Shown here: piece by piece, positions 51,501 through 64,000 of the stretch
Numbering within the stretch: position 1 is the first letter of the stretch
Layout of the letters: each line of letters starts with the position of its first letter
NCBI GenBank assembly: GCA_965153455.1
Contig: OZ234497.1
Coordinates: 16,919,872-16,983,871 of the forward strand
From: Sphagnum compactum
Lineage: Eukaryota; Bryophyta; Sphagnopsida; Sphagnales
Length of the DNA: 64,000 nt
Direction: 5' to 3'
Notes under the pieces: model-generated
The model's input: only the letters and a program-made list of their open reading frames with translations
Told to the model about the DNA's origin: nothing
Databases searched by the model: none
Translations under genes and position numbers: made by a program

Positions 51501-53592
51501 TCACCTTATCCTTGTTTGCAGTAAGACCAGGAAGTTCTTGCATTTGCATCTTACAAAAAAAGCTACAGTACATTCTAAAGCAAATAAATCTCCCCCCCCC
51601 CCCCCCCCGCCCAATTTCAAGCAGTAAAAATAACAGTATACCTTGCAATTGTCATATTGGACTGACATCTTCTCTGGGTCAGTCACAAAATACGGTGAGA
51701 TGTAACCACGATCAAACTGCATTCCCTCCACTACATACAAGCTATTCTCAGCACTCTTTCCTTCTTCCAATGTGACAACACCCTTGCGGCCCACTTTGCG
51801 CATAGCGTCAGCAATCATCTGCCCTACTTCCTCATTGTTGCCAGCACTTACAGCTGCAACATCTGCCAGTTCACTCTCCTCAACCTGATAAACCCACCTT
51901 CCCCCTGTAAGCGAAAAAAACCATGACTTTCTCACTCTTTATCTCTTTAGAACTTGGCAATCAACAAAACGACTCATCTTTCTCTACAATACTAAAAGCA
52001 CCACAAGATGCAACTAAGAGAGACATTATCCACAAGAGCCACCTCACCTCCTTTGATAGCAATTTCAACTCTTTGACCAGAGCTGCCACTGTCTTGTCAA
52101 TGCCCCTTGTGATCTGAATGGGATTAGCACCTGCAGCTACCACCTGCATGCACAAATGAATTTAGCCTCATTGCAAGTCCATCCAGATGATAGAAATTAG
52201 CATTCCATAGGCCAGGAAACCATGCATCTTCAGCAAGAAATTATGGCCTGGATTGAAACAAAGTGACCCAAAAAAATTAAAAGCACATATACCTTCACAC
52301 CCTCAGCAATCAGCCCTTGTGCTAGTACAACAGATGTTGTGGTGCCATCACCAGCCAAATCGTTGGTCTTTGCTGCTGCTTGCCTCACAAGCTTAGCACC
52401 AATATTTTCCACTGGATCTTCCAACTCAACCTGCAATAGCAACATCTCTACATCAGCATGCTGACTAGAGGAATTGAAGGTGAAGAAAAAAACTCTAAAG
52501 TTCATGAGTCCAGTAGTGGAACAGAACTCGTTTCTTGCACACAGGCATGTATGCAGAGGTTGTGGTAAGAAGAAGAAGCATCACCTCCTTTGCAACTGTG
52601 ACTCCATCATTTACGATTTTAGGTGAGCCATACTTGCTCTCCAGGACCACATTTCTTCCCTTTGGTCCAAGAGTCACACCCACAAGATCAGCCAATTTGT
52701 TGACTCCGATCTGCAATGCAACAACACACATATAAGGTATTTAACAATCCAGATAGATGGAAAGGAGGACTAAACCCTACATGAAATTGTGGGAAAAAAA
52801 ATCTACTACCAGAAGAAAATTGCAGAAATGCGAACATCAAATGGAAAAAGCAGCTAAACCCTACATGAAATTGTGAAAAAAAAAAAATCTAATACAGAAG
52901 AAAATTGGAGAAAATTGTGAACATCAAATGGAAAAAAAAAAAAGAAGAAAAAGGCAACAACTGGCAGAAGCAGCTAAACCCTCCATGAAATTGTGTCTGA
53001 AATTTGTGAAAAAATATTATCTAACCTTCAAAGAAAATTGCAGAAATGCAGACACCAATTGGGAAAAAAAAAGGCAACAACTGGCGGAAGCAGAAACTTT
53101 GTGTATGAAGTTGAACAATTGTTAGTAGGTCTACTAATTGCATTAAAACAAGGAAACTCTTATTCAAGGAAATCAGGCCTGCAACACATACTCTTGAGAA
53201 TATCACTCCATTCAAATGTGCCACACTAATTCAATGACTGAAAAAAAAGGGCATAGACAGAGACAAAATTCGGGAAAAACAAAAATTACCTGCATCTTCT
53301 TGGTAGCAGAGCCATCCTTGTTGAAGTAAAGCTCCTTAGCCATAGCACGAGTATGCACCACGGCAGCACCTCCTCGCCTTCCTCTCCGACTACTAGTACT
53401 CATACTAACCGTCCTCCTCGCTTGCGGAGACGCCAACGTACAACCGAAAGCGAAGGAAGACGACAAGCCATGTGCAGCCAAGGCAAGTTTGTTGTTCCTC
53501 TTGTTGAAATTGCCATCCTCCTTTCCCCCAGTAAGCTTCACGGCAGATGCTGCTGCAACAGCAGCGGTCGCAGAAAGACTCGCGGCTGCCAT
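48593..53592 (-). CDS. CPN60B: Plastid chaperonin 60 subunit beta, 14 exons
   Basis: Exons on the - strand: 53592-53290, 52710-52585, 52430-52293, 52143-52048, 51884-51642, 51329-51095, 50908-50739, 50466-50389, 50084-50013, 49915-49811, 49655-49563, 49273-49181, 49005-48882, 48606-48593. All junctions are GT-AG; introns 6 and 13 are phase 1, the rest phase 0. The product is 629 aa. The first about 80 residues are Ala/Ser/Arg-rich and poor in acids, a plastid transit peptide ending near AAVVHTRA. The mature part follows group I chaperonins: [15 protein letters not shown], the ATP-binding GDGTTT (170-175), [30 protein letters not shown], and [16 protein letters not shown] with the catalytic-type Asp at about 481. 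It forms mixed alpha/beta tetradecamers that fold stromal proteins such as Rubisco large subunit. It ends DNSGYGY without a GGM tail, as in plant beta subunits. The last exon codes only four residues. No break is seen. Confidence 0.97.
51592..51608. repeat. Poly(C) tract, 17 bp, in CPN60B intron 5
   Basis: Seventeen Cs on the + strand (a G tract in the transcript) close to the donor of exon 51884-51642, so the pre-mRNA has a G-run about 35 nt into the intron. Other long G/C homopolymers occur near 32850, 43559, 55700, 56846 and 57749. Confidence 0.95.
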
Positions 53593-53717
53593 TTCTCTTC
53601 ACTCTCTTGCTCTCTCCGCTCTACGTGAAATGATGCGTCTGATTGCGCGCGCGCTAGTGCGTCTGGCGAAGAAGCTCCTCTCGCTTGTGTCCAACGACGA
53701 GGGTTTGCTGGAGAAAC

Positions 53718-53743
53718 TTTAGGGTTTGCTTCAAAACCCTAAA
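53718..53743 (-). promoter_or_regulatory. Paired telo-box motifs upstream of CPN60B
   Basis: 'tttagggttt' (53718-53727) and 'aaaaccctaaa' (53733-53743) form an inverted pair 126-151 bp before the CPN60B ATG. The telo-box AAACCCTAA is a known element of plant promoters for ribosomal and other growth-linked genes. Position suits the promoter or leader of this gene. Confidence 0.6.
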
Positions 53744-53845
53744 GCCTTGCTTGCGTCGCTTGTAAGGACCTCGTTTTCTCTCCCATGAAATAACGATATC
53801 CATATAAAGCGGCCCTTAGCGTAGGCGTCCCTAAACGTAAGCGCC

Positions 53846-54575
53846 GAATAGGCCCTTACCTCTTACTTGGTAACCTAGACCTAGACATAGACATAGAACA
53901 AGTGCTAGTGTTGGGTCGAACGGGCCTTTTACCTATTATTAGGTGACCTTGACCTAGACCTAGCAGAATTTTTCTTTTGTGGTGAATTTTAGGCATTTGA
54001 CGATTTTTTTTCAAAAGAAAAAAAAATTGTCAAATATTCTCATTTTTTTAAATCACCAGAAATCCAAAAGAAAATCTAAAAAAATGTTGTATTTCTACAC
54101 ATTGCTCAAGCAAGTAGCCAGGATATAAAAGGATTTTAATAAAAAAATTACTTTCATAGGTGGTCTATAGCCCAACATGGCTAAATCTCCTTTGTGGATG
54201 ATCACTAGTGTGCTAAAATCACACAAAAATTTTAAAAAATAAGAATAAAATAAACCATTGAGACCTAGTATCAATGCTAGTGTTGGGTCAGACGGGCCTT
54301 TTACCTCATACTAGGTAACCTAAGCCTAGACCTAGTATAAGTGCTATAGTGTTGGGTTTGAAGGGCCTTTTACCTCTTAGACATACCCTAAGCCTAGACC
54401 TAGTATGAGTGCTCTAGTATTGGGTGCGAATGAGCCTTTTGCATCTTACTAGGTAACCTAAACCTAGACCTAACACAAGTGCTATATAGAGTTGGGTGCA
54501 AATGGGCCTTTTTACCTCTTACTAGGTAACCTAAACGTAAACCTAAACCTAGTACGAGTGCTATATTGTTGGGCC
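53846..54575. repeat. 70-bp tandem repeat in two blocks
   Basis: The landmark 'gggccttttacctcttacta' or variants occurs at 53846, 53922, 54293, 54363, 54432 and 54503, spaced 69-76 bp within blocks. It is accompanied by 'ggtaacctaaacctagacct' and 'agtgctatagtgttgggt'. About 290 bp of AT-rich DNA (53970-54260) separates the blocks and may be an insertion. Confidence 0.88.
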
Positions 54576-57500
54576 GTAGAACCACTTGTAGGGTACTTAG
54601 TCCTAGCCTACTGGTAGAGGGTACTTTTCAATATTGGTGATGTGAAATGGGGTGTCCCACACAAAAGGTATTAAATTAAGAACTTAGAATTTATAATATA
54701 TATTTATATATTATATATATTTATTAGAATATTTTATAGTATTTTTATATTTTTTCTTTCTGGGTTCTTTCTTTTTCTTCTCCCATTTTTCAGGAATGTC
54801 CCACCAGGTGGTATTTGATTTTTTTGGGTTAATTTTTTGGGGGAACTTCATCCGAACAACGGTTTCCTATTTTAACTAGTCCCGGTTTGAACCAGTGTTT
54901 TTGGGTGGGTGGTTACGTCTTTTAGCCACATATGTGTACCCCGTGAGTAATAGTAGTAGTAGTATATAACAAACATAATTTACACACCTAACATGCATTC
55001 GATTAGATTTTTAAGTACTAAATGGGCCCGTCCATCAAATTGTGGATGAGCTAAAGAGCCACAATGGTGTAAAGATGACGGGTTTTTTTTTCCGGCTCTC
55101 TTGCTTGTTGGCCTTGCGCACCAAGAATATTGTGTTGAGATTCATTAGAGACTATATAGTAGCTTAATGGGTTTTTGGCCCCTAGGTAAATGGGTCTATT
55201 TTGATATGAGGATATTTGTAAAAATGATATTCCGGCTTGTGTTGAAACTTGAGATTAGTCACCCACCATAGAGTTATAATATCTTGAAGGATTTTGGTTT
55301 TTTAAATTAGATGATTTTTTGAACATTATAATTTTTGCATGGTGAAAAACTATTTGAGTTTCCATAAAAATAAAAATAAATTGCCTTAAGATACATTTTA
55401 ATGTAAATGGCAAGGTCACCGTGTGACACACCCCCTTGTTTAGATGTTATTTTTTGACCCCCTTTTCGAGTTTTATAAAAAAAACTCTTTCTTCTCACAT
55501 TTTGAGGAATGTTTATGTTTCACACAAGTTTTATTATTTTTGAACCGTGTGAGTTCATTCTTTGAGAATTTCATGGAACGTTTCGTATATTTTAACTCGT
55601 GTCGGTTTTTGAACTTTTTGATTACGAGGTCGATTATACAAGGGGGAGCAGCTTAGCTACTGTAGTTACGTAAGGACAAGTTTTCCACTTGTGAGTTATT
55701 CCCCCCCCCCCCCATCACTCTCCTTGTCCTGTCGATTTTATTTATTTATTTATTTATTTTTGGCTTTCCCGTCGAACACCGTTCAATACTTCCAAACCCA
55801 AAGATTCAATTTGACGTATCCACTTTGGTACTTTTTAAAAAATAAATAAATTTAAAGCCTTTTTGCCAGAACTTGAACCAATCAGGTTCCAAAGGACCCC
55901 CCCCCTTTCTATTCATCCCTGTCTGTCTAAGGACAATCTGTCAGTTATTTTATTCAATTTCTAAAAAACTGCCATAATTTCCCCCATTTCTAAAAACCTA
56001 ACATAACCACCCGGAACTTAACAATTTCATGAAGCACTCGGAGAAGAATTTCCGAGTGTATTTTAGACCACGGTAAATCTGTGAATACCCCTCCTCGGAA
56101 TGCCGAGTGCTTAAAGATGGGAGAGATTCTTTGATTTTGATTTTTCTTATAAAAAAAAATACCCGGAACCCATGGTCCGTCACACCCCCATCATGGGCTT
56201 TTTACCCTACACACAAAACCCCTTCCAAAATGGGGAAGTCGAAGCTTTCAAAATTCATGTTGATAATTGCACCCACTAAACCAGCAAAATCTTATGAGTG
56301 GCACTGAAAGCCACGATTTTTGGGCGGAAAAAAAATCCCCCCAACATTTTGTCTTTCATTTCTAGTAGATGGCGTACCTATGCTCCCCGTTTACTAGGTA
56401 GCTACAAATAGGGGAACTTATTAGTAGGATCCTCTAGGAGAGGGAACTAGGCTTAGAGACCCCCACTAAGAACTCTACACCCTACTCTAGTAAGTCTTTA
56501 CTACCTAGTAGCCCTTAGCCAATAAGGATTGATCTGATAGGTCATCCCTAATTGTCTACTAGAGTTTTCTAGATGGTAGGCCCCTAGAGTCTAGCCCACT
56601 AATACCTACTAGCCTATCCATCTACACCTAGATAGGAAGGTAGGTAGCTACAACCCCCCCTAACGCTATCGCCCCTCCCATCATGGCCTCCACACGTGTA
56701 AGACGCTTAACCACAGCTGTTAACCATTCATTCCCCACCCCTCTCCCCAATTACCTCCATGCATGGATGAATGTGATCATTCCTTCATGCACTCATTCCC
56801 TTGTACAATTGGTGCGTACATCCATTATTATGCTGTATGATACACCACCCCCCCCCCCCCTCCCCTCCCCTCCTCTCCCCAATCCCTTTCCCCCTCAGTT
56901 TGCTTCAGACTTTGAGTAGGTACTGTTATTTATGTTTGTGTGTGTGAAGAAAAGCAAAAGCTCTTTGCACGTATTTTCTGTCCAAGAAAACCAAACCAAA
57001 AAAATAAACAAACTAAAGAGCAAGCGAGATTTGCGGAAGCCAAGTACTACTATCTTGTCGAGGAAAAATAAAGAGAGAGAAAGGCAAAAACCCATTGAGC
57101 CCAATAGAAGGAAGCCGATGGAGCGATAGAGCCAAGCACAATTAACAAGTGGGAGTAACAAGAGCGGATGCTTTTGGGGTGAGTTGTGGTGGGATGGTGT
57201 GCCTTCGTCTTTTCTCTTGTTTGTGTGAGCAAACATGATGATGATGATGGGTTTTTGATTTTCACAGAAAACTCTGCAAAAGAGAATTGAGAACATACTT
57301 AAGTAACCATCATGAAGTGTGCAAACAAACATAATAAAATCATCACTCTTTCATGCCACGACTCCCCCGCCCCCTTCAAAAAAGAAAAAGAGAGAGAAAT
57401 GCAAGCAAAACATGAATCATAAAAAAACAAGCGATTCATTCATCATCATGTAATCGCTCTGCATCTCATGACACAACTTTAAATCAATAACAATTGAAAT

Positions 57501-57940
57501 ACGAAATGTTCTGCAAAGTTCCCCCCCCCAAAAAAAATGAACACACAATTCACAATATATTATATTACCCACTCTTTCTCTCTCTCTCTCTCTCTCTGTG
57601 GCCTCATTCCCAGTCCTCATTTTTCTTGTGAGACCTTGAGTGCTTATATTTATTTGTGTGAGCTCTTGGCTGGCTTTTCCATCATGTTTTGTGACAATGT
57701 CTGAAGTTTTCCAGATATGAATCAAGTGGACACAGATTTAAGTGAGTGCTGGGGGGGGGGGGGGAGATGTTTTTGTCTTTCTCTTCTGTTGTTGTTGTGT
57801 GACACATCATCACCATCATCCCTTCCATTCAGAATTCTGCTCAGAGAATAGAGAATGTCTCACATGATCAAAAATAAATAAAATCAATTTCTGGATCTCC
57901 TTGACGTGGCCCACCCCCATTGGGGCCCCCAACCCAAATG
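54576..57940. other. Non-coding region with homopolymers and microsatellites
   Basis: No supported gene. Contains C-runs near 55700 and 56846, a (TTTA)n near 55738-55765, CTAG-rich short repeats around 56380-56640, CT/GA runs near 57570-57597 and a G-run near 57749. Open frames on both strands around 56.7-57.7 kb are low-complexity and match no family I know. Confidence 0.55.
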
Positions 57941-57949
57941 TCCCGTATA

Positions 57950-58475
57950 TTCTAATTCTAACCATAGTTGTTCATTTCACACTTTTCATCCTAATATAAT
58001 GCAACTACCAACCAAATTGGCCTCCTAAAATCTTAGATCCTAATTCTAACCGTAGTTATTATTCATTCACACCTTTCCTCATAATATGATATGATGGAAC
58101 TCCCAACCAAATTGGCGTCCTAAAACCTTAGACCCTAATCCTAACCATAGTTATTCATTCACACCTTTCCTCATAGTATTACGGAACTTCCAACCAAATG
58201 AGCCTCCTAAATCTTAGACCCTAATTCTAACCATAGTTGTTCATTCACACCTTTCCTCATAGTATTATAGAACTTCAAACCAAACTGGCCTCCTGAATCC
58301 TAGACCCTAACCCTAACCATAGTTGTTTGTTCATGCCTTTTCTTACAAGATTATGGAACTTCCAACCAAATGGGCTTCCTAAATCTTAGACTCTAATCCT
58401 AACCATAGTTGTTCATTCACACCTTTCCTCATAGTATTATGGGACTTCCAACCAAATGGGCCTCCTAAATCTTCC
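57950..58475. repeat. Satellite-like array, 86-95 bp unit, six copies
   Basis: The block 'ctaattctaaccatagttgt' followed by 'tcattcacacctttcctcat', 'gtattatggaacttccaacc' and 'aaatgggcctcctaaatctt' repeats. The landmark 'accatagtt' lies at 57961, 58049, 58144, 58230, 58316 and 58402, giving periods 88, 95, 86, 86 and 86. Confidence 0.92.
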
Positions 58476-58499
58476 ATTGTACTTGTAGACACTTTGTTA

Positions 58500-58740
58500 T
58501 AATGGGTTCATTGTTGGGTACCTATTTGGCAACCTGATGTAAACATTGTTGGAAGTTGGTGAGAACACATTGGGAAGAACTAAAATCCAACACCCTAGAC
58601 CTTAAACCCTAAACCCCAAAAGAAAAAGAAGCCAGGGTCTCTATTGGGTGCATGAAGCAATTCCTCATTGGATGAGTGAGCATAATCACCATTTCCAACT
58701 TTTTTCATCACCTATTTTGTCCTAAGCTATGCGAGAGGTT
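58500..58740. repeat. Dispersed repeat, copy B
   Basis: Counterpart of 41990-42270, directly after the 86-bp array. It includes 'accttaaaccctaaacccc', purine-rich 'agaaaaagaagcc' and 'gggtgcatgaagcaattcct'. Non-coding. Confidence 0.55.
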
Positions 58741-60776
58741 CATGAGTTTAAAGAATATGGGTCTAATGCCATCGATAACAAGCCACCAGGTTTGTAGATG
58801 TTATAAAATCTTGATCTTGTAGTTTGCACAAAACATTGTAGACATGCGTATATATGTGTTTGGAACACCTTCCACCATTTGTATCATGATGAATGATTGC
58901 ATTTCTTTTCACATTCAATGCAAGGTTTTTAATTGCTTAATGTCATCATGAAAAACATTGAAAACTCCAATGTAGTGCATTTAAAAATAACCAAAAAAAA
59001 TTGATGTCAATTATGTCAAATTCATTGGTCACTTAGTGATGAAAATAACTATTACTTCCAATTCCCTATTGAAACCATGGGTTGGAAACCCCAATCAATT
59101 TTTTTAAATGCAAGGGATAATCCAACCAAGACTTATTTAAAACATGAAATGAATCGATGCCTAGCATATAAAGGTATTACCAAGGCACCAAAACAACAAC
59201 AACAAATGGAAGATGAGTATATAGACATCAACATTTTTTAATTGGAATTTTTTTGCAAACTAGTGAGCTTGCAAATGGCCATGCAAATTGTGCAAAGGAA
59301 ATTGGATGGCCGAAAATGGATCTTGTTATCATTAAATCAATGATACAAAAAGGTTTTGGTGTCATCGACATGATGAATGGTTGAGGATTGGCATCACCAA
59401 GGACGATGAATGTTTGTTGTTTGCTACCACCATCCTCGTGAGAGCTAGGCCTTAGTCACATTTGTGCCTATTGCAACATTCCTATTATCGCAACATATTA
59501 TGAGAGGTGACAAGCTCTGTTGTCATCTTTGAATGCACTATGAGAATGAATCTTCATTCACCTTTCATTATGTATCTTTATAAACAAGGTTGCCATTTGT
59601 TTATAATTAACACAAATGCTTTGAGATCTATTTGTACGTTGAATATTGGACATTAAATGGGCAACATGAAAAATCTAAGGAAGTCACAAAAGTATTTTGG
59701 GCATATTATAACAAATCTTGCATTTGTAACATCGAATTTGAATATTGTTACAAATTTTATTTTGTAGGTTTTTATTTTTTTCATATTTATCTTTCAACAT
59801 CATATTAATGTTTTGTTGAATATTAAATGTGGAGCACTAGTATAAGGTTTTGGGAGGATAAAGAAGATTTGTTTTTTCCCAATTTTCATTTTAATTTACT
59901 GCATTTGTTGCCAATGCATTCATGTGTTTATGGGTTGATTAATGCATAATGGGGTGCAATGGCAAACAAGAGGAGGATTAATCAATTTAAGGCTGGTGTA
60001 GCTTTCACTTTTGGCATGTTAATTGTTTTTTTTTTTTTTACTTTATGTTTCAACAATTCAATGTAGTTTGAATTTGTTGGTAATATGTGTGTTGTTTAGG
60101 TCTTTTGTTGATTTTGTGTGTTTCGAAAATCATGTCTATTTTTAAAGTTGATTGTAGAATGCATTGCTGTCAATGATTGTGTATACAAAAAGTTGAATTT
60201 TTTCTTTGGATGTTTTTAATTATGGTGTTTCCTCCAATTATTACTTTTGGTTTTTTTATTGAGATTTTTTCAAGCGACAACATTTGGTTCCTTCCTTTAT
60301 TGATTTTAATTTTTATGAGTTTGAACTTTCACCATCATTTGCCACAAACAATCCTTCACATCAATTTTCAAAGCCCCACACAAACTTGATGTTTATGTAA
60401 ATCTTACAAATAATGTTGAACCAAACAAAACTAGAAAATGTGAATGGAAGTTCAACAAAGTTTATGAAAAAATTTGGGTAACTAGTATATTTAGTTGGTT
60501 TGAACCAATATGTGAAACAAATAAGAAAATGAAAATGGGTAATATAAGATTTGTTATAAAACTAAGAGGAAAAACAAGTTATTGGTGCAATAGTTTAATT
60601 CTTTGATTAAGCATTTTAGGCTTTAAAAATGTTTAGTGATTAAACTAAGATTTGTTGTTAAGGAATATTTTATGAGTTTTATTTACACTTAGGTGAAAAA
60701 ATGTGTATGGATCTATAACACATGATTCAATTGTTGTGTTGTTTATAAAAGGAAGGAAAGCAAATAAAAATATGGA

Positions 60777-60781
<5 letters not shown>

Positions 60782-60819
<38 letters not shown>
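60782..60819. repeat. (TA)n microsatellite
   Basis: About 19 TA units, passing into a short (AC)n. Intergenic. Confidence 0.95.
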
Positions 60820-60823
<4 letters not shown>

Positions 60824-61569
60824 AAGTTCAAACACCTAAACACCATTAACCTTGCCCGTAAGCATGTTTGCTTTGGAATAAATAAAATCATTGTTTTTCA
60901 AGGTTTGAAAAACACATGTATTACCACCTAGTTCATGCAAAAACATGCACCATATTTTACTATTATGCATTACATCCCACATCGCACGAATTTGGCCATG
61001 TAGACCTTGAGTTTGTTGACACTACTACAATTCATTTTTTTATTCGGTTTTTTCATCCAAAAATATTCAAATTGACATGCATATATAAGACAACCTTATT
61101 AATCTGGACAAGTTGATTTGGACATGCCAACGTGATTAGGTGGTCAATTTGGACCTTGTTGTTTTGGCTAACATAATGAATGACCATTTAAATGGTAGAC
61201 AATGGACTATTTGATTAGTAAACAATGGACCATTTGGCTGTGTCAAATTTATACTTAAATTTAAATCATTTGTTGGATTTTTCAAAAATTAATAGGTGGG
61301 TGAGTAAAAAATAAGTCTAGATGGGTCAAAAAGGGCATTTAGGTAAGTAAATGTTAGCCTAGTTTAACCTAACCTACCTAACCCAACCTAACCAAACTAT
61401 TTTAGTTTAAATTACCTACCCTAACCCTCTAATCATGCACATAAATTTCAAATATAAGAAATTGAACCCCAAACTTCCACAATGGTAAACCAAGTCCTTA
61501 GTAATGGACTACACATCAAAGATGTTCAACTTTTGTTAAGTTTTTTATTTCATATGTTTATTTCACATC

Positions 61570-62040
61570 GCTAAACATAGTGGTTAAACCTAGGTGACAA
61601 TTAATGGCTAAAGTTAGGCTAAACCTAATAATTAAACTTAGTGGTTTAATCTATTAAAGTTAAACATTGACTAAATTTAATGATTAAATCTAATGGTTAA
61701 ACATCATGACTAAAATTTGATTAAACCTACTAACTAAATGCAATGGTTATACATAATGGCTTATACCCTAGCTAAACATGGTGGTTAAACATAGTTGATA
61801 AACCTAATGGTTAAACTTCATGGCTAAACCTAATGATTAAATCTAATGACTAAACCTTGGTTAAATATGATGATTAAACATAGGTTAAACCTGATGGTTA
61901 AGTTTGGTGGTTTAACATAATGATTAAAACTTGATTAAACAGAATGGCTAAACCTAAGTTAAACCTTGTGATTAAATCAAATGGTTCAACCTAAACATAC
62001 ATAGTGGTTAAACTTAGGCTAAACCTCGTGGGTAAACATA
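61570..62040. repeat. Degenerate minisatellite ('ggttaaacctaat' family)
   Basis: About 470 bp of variants of 'aatggttaaacctaatgatt' with a period of roughly 20-25 bp: 'tagtggttaaacctaggt', 'aatgattaaatctaatgg', 'ggtggttaaacatag'. Units are strongly diverged. No coding potential. Confidence 0.85.
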
Positions 62041-64000
62041 TTTATAATACAAGTTTCATGTGGAAATTATTGTTTTGAAATCCATAAATGGAATTTATAT
62101 AGAACTTGATTTACATTCAAGGAGGCCACAATAGGTTTCCATAAGGTCCATAATAGTATGCATTGTCTTCAAGGTTCAATGTAAGTCTGGAGATGTTATT
62201 GATAGTTCATTGTTATTCCATCAATATCATGTTAGGGTTTGGTATCTACTTGTAAGAATTTAATTTGGATTAAAACTAAATTGAATCCCTATTGCCAAGT
62301 TTCAATTTTTGAAGTGTTTCATGTTAATATGGAGTTCTTTTGATATTTAACTTTTGAATTTTGTGGAGGTTTGTAACCGTGTTAGATATAGGCTTTTGAT
62401 CTTGAGGTTGATCAACACCAAACCCATGTATAGTTGACTAAATTGTTGATGGATTATTGTCACATGCATACCACTATTTGATTACTCAAAACTAATATGT
62501 AACACATTGAACATAATTTCATTGTACTAAAACACGAATTGTTGCAATTTCATAGATGTAGACATTTCACTTGGATGTATTGATGTGAAAGGGTTTGCAA
62601 ATATTTTGGATTGCAATGGATTTAAATTGTGAGCACCTTTTTTTGATGTTAAATGAAAACCAAAAAAAAGTTTCAACAACTACAAAATATCATGTAAGCT
62701 TTCATTCAAGTTAGTTGTGTATAATATTGATATTTGTTTATAACTACCATGTGTGTTTCATACCAAGTGTGTACATTTGTTGACCTTTGTTCATTATTTA
62801 AGCTATTATGTGATAGAAAACCATGTTTCCCAATACTAATGTGGAGGGATGGGAGTTGTGATGATGAATTTTGATTATCCACAACCATTATGCAAGGACA
62901 CCCATCCTTTGAATGGTTTGATAACATTTTGGTTGTAAATTTGCAATTGTTTTGTTTTGTTCATAAAACAAGGTTGAAGAGAGTTGTAAGGTGCATTCAT
63001 ATGAGTTGACCTACCACAACAAAAACCATGACACAATCATGTCATGTGTTATTATGTTTTGACACAAAATGAGTGTTTTGAAATGTTAAACAATGAGGGG
63101 TGGATGTAGATGTTTAATCTTTAAATTCAAAAATAGTTGGCAAAAAATAATTGAACAAATTTTGAATGTCCTATTTAAGTATAAACTAATAAGGAACCTA
63201 GGATTATAAAACATTTCCAAAATGAAAATTTTTCATTTGGAATGTCGAAGTCTTATTAAAAACATCAAATAACACATCATGTTTTTTGTATCCATGTCTT
63301 GCCAACTTCCTTCCAAATTTTTGGAATATAACCTAATTATTAAAGAGATTAATCTATTTGTTTTGACTCCTTATTGACACAACTTTTTTGATGAAAATGA
63401 TTGAGATTCTAAGATCAATTCCATAAAATAAATTTTTTTATAATAAATTTTTTTTATGCCATTATGTAAGGCATATGTTATTCTAGTTGTAATTAAAATA
63501 TGAATCAATTTGGACAAATATTATTATTCTTATTAATGATTTTTTGATAAAGTTGTTTAGTTAGATATGATTCTTATGTTGTGTTTCAAGATACTTATAG
63601 GCATATTTTGATTATTTTTTCTGATATTGATCCAAATGTACATTCCTATGTAGTGAAACAATAAAAATGATATAACTTGTAGTTTATACTAGTCATAAGA
63701 AATAATAAAAATTGATATTTAGTGTGATTTTGAAGGCAAAAAGTCCTTTTGTGTACTTCAATTTTGAATGCACCATGCAAGGGTTATTCTTGACCTAGGT
63801 TTACATAAGGATAAATAGAAAATGGTCATGCAAGATAGTCCAACACTTAATTCAAAAACAAATTGATGAAAGGTGGTAGGCATTTGGCGACAAATTGGCT
63901 ACTTACAAGGGTTAGAAATAGGTGCAAACGTGTATATGGATTGAAAGATTGATAGACCTTCCAAACTTGGAGATATGGTGCATGATCATCATTGAACCAC

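Larger units (their letters stand above)
58741..64000. other. AT-rich non-coding right end
   Basis: No gene supported on either strand. It holds the (TA)n at 60782, the degenerate minisatellite at 61.57-62.04 kb and 'cctaacctacctaaccc'-type short repeats at about 61360-61430. Decayed coding fragments may exist around 59.2-59.6 kb but I recognise none. Confidence 0.55.

Noticed and set aside
56895-57332. 145-codon - frame with hydrophobic stretches
   Set aside because: Low-complexity Phe/Leu/Ser composition from A-rich and GA-rich DNA; matches no family and overlaps microsatellite-like sequence.

Overview
The window is nuclear DNA of a streptophyte, almost certainly a land plant. It carries a plastid-type chaperonin-60 beta gene with 13 introns and a transit-peptide-like N terminus, a plant-type F-box/kelch-like gene, GT-AG introns, telo-box promoter motifs, and long AT-rich intergenic DNA full of degenerate transposons and minisatellites. 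I cannot place the species from sequence alone. The low gene density (five supported protein genes in 64 kb) and the class of retrotransposon reverse transcriptase would suit a seedless plant, but that is a guess.

Layout. 0-10 kb is the gene-rich end. It holds an F-box gene on the + strand (213-2747, 3 exons), a convergent six-exon gene on the - strand ending in a divergent PEBP domain (4311-7231), and a small + strand RING-finger/two-membrane-segment gene with a 7-nt first coding exon (8759-9776). A broken piece of vacuolar H+-pyrophosphatase follows directly. 10-33 kb is a transposon graveyard, very AT-rich. Its centrepiece is a 3.07-kb CACTA-type element (27533-30598) with CACTACTA ends and a TTT target duplication. 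It sits inside the reverse-transcriptase reading frame of an older LINE-like element and contains a 25-bp minisatellite, ten consecutive units of which are identical. A 328-bp MITE with about 45-bp inverted ends lies at 19.8 kb.

33-34.3 kb holds an intact, uninterrupted SNU13/NHP2L1 (15.5K) gene. 34.3-48.3 kb is mostly non-coding, with degenerate duplications and small inverted repeats. 48.6-53.6 kb is the complete CPN60B gene on the - strand, reconstructed exon by exon with consistent phases. 53.8-64 kb is non-coding again, with a 70-bp repeat, an 86-95-bp satellite-like array and a degenerate 'ggttaaacctaat' minisatellite.

The genes do not form an operon or a visible pathway. They are independent housekeeping or regulatory genes (protein turnover, RNP assembly, plastid protein folding) separated by repeats. 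No rRNA gene, convincing tRNA gene or CRISPR array was seen. The most interesting items are the nested CACTA-in-LINE insertion with its homogenised minisatellite, the PEBP protein lacking both family signature motifs, and the RING-membrane gene lying beside a captured H+-pyrophosphatase fragment.
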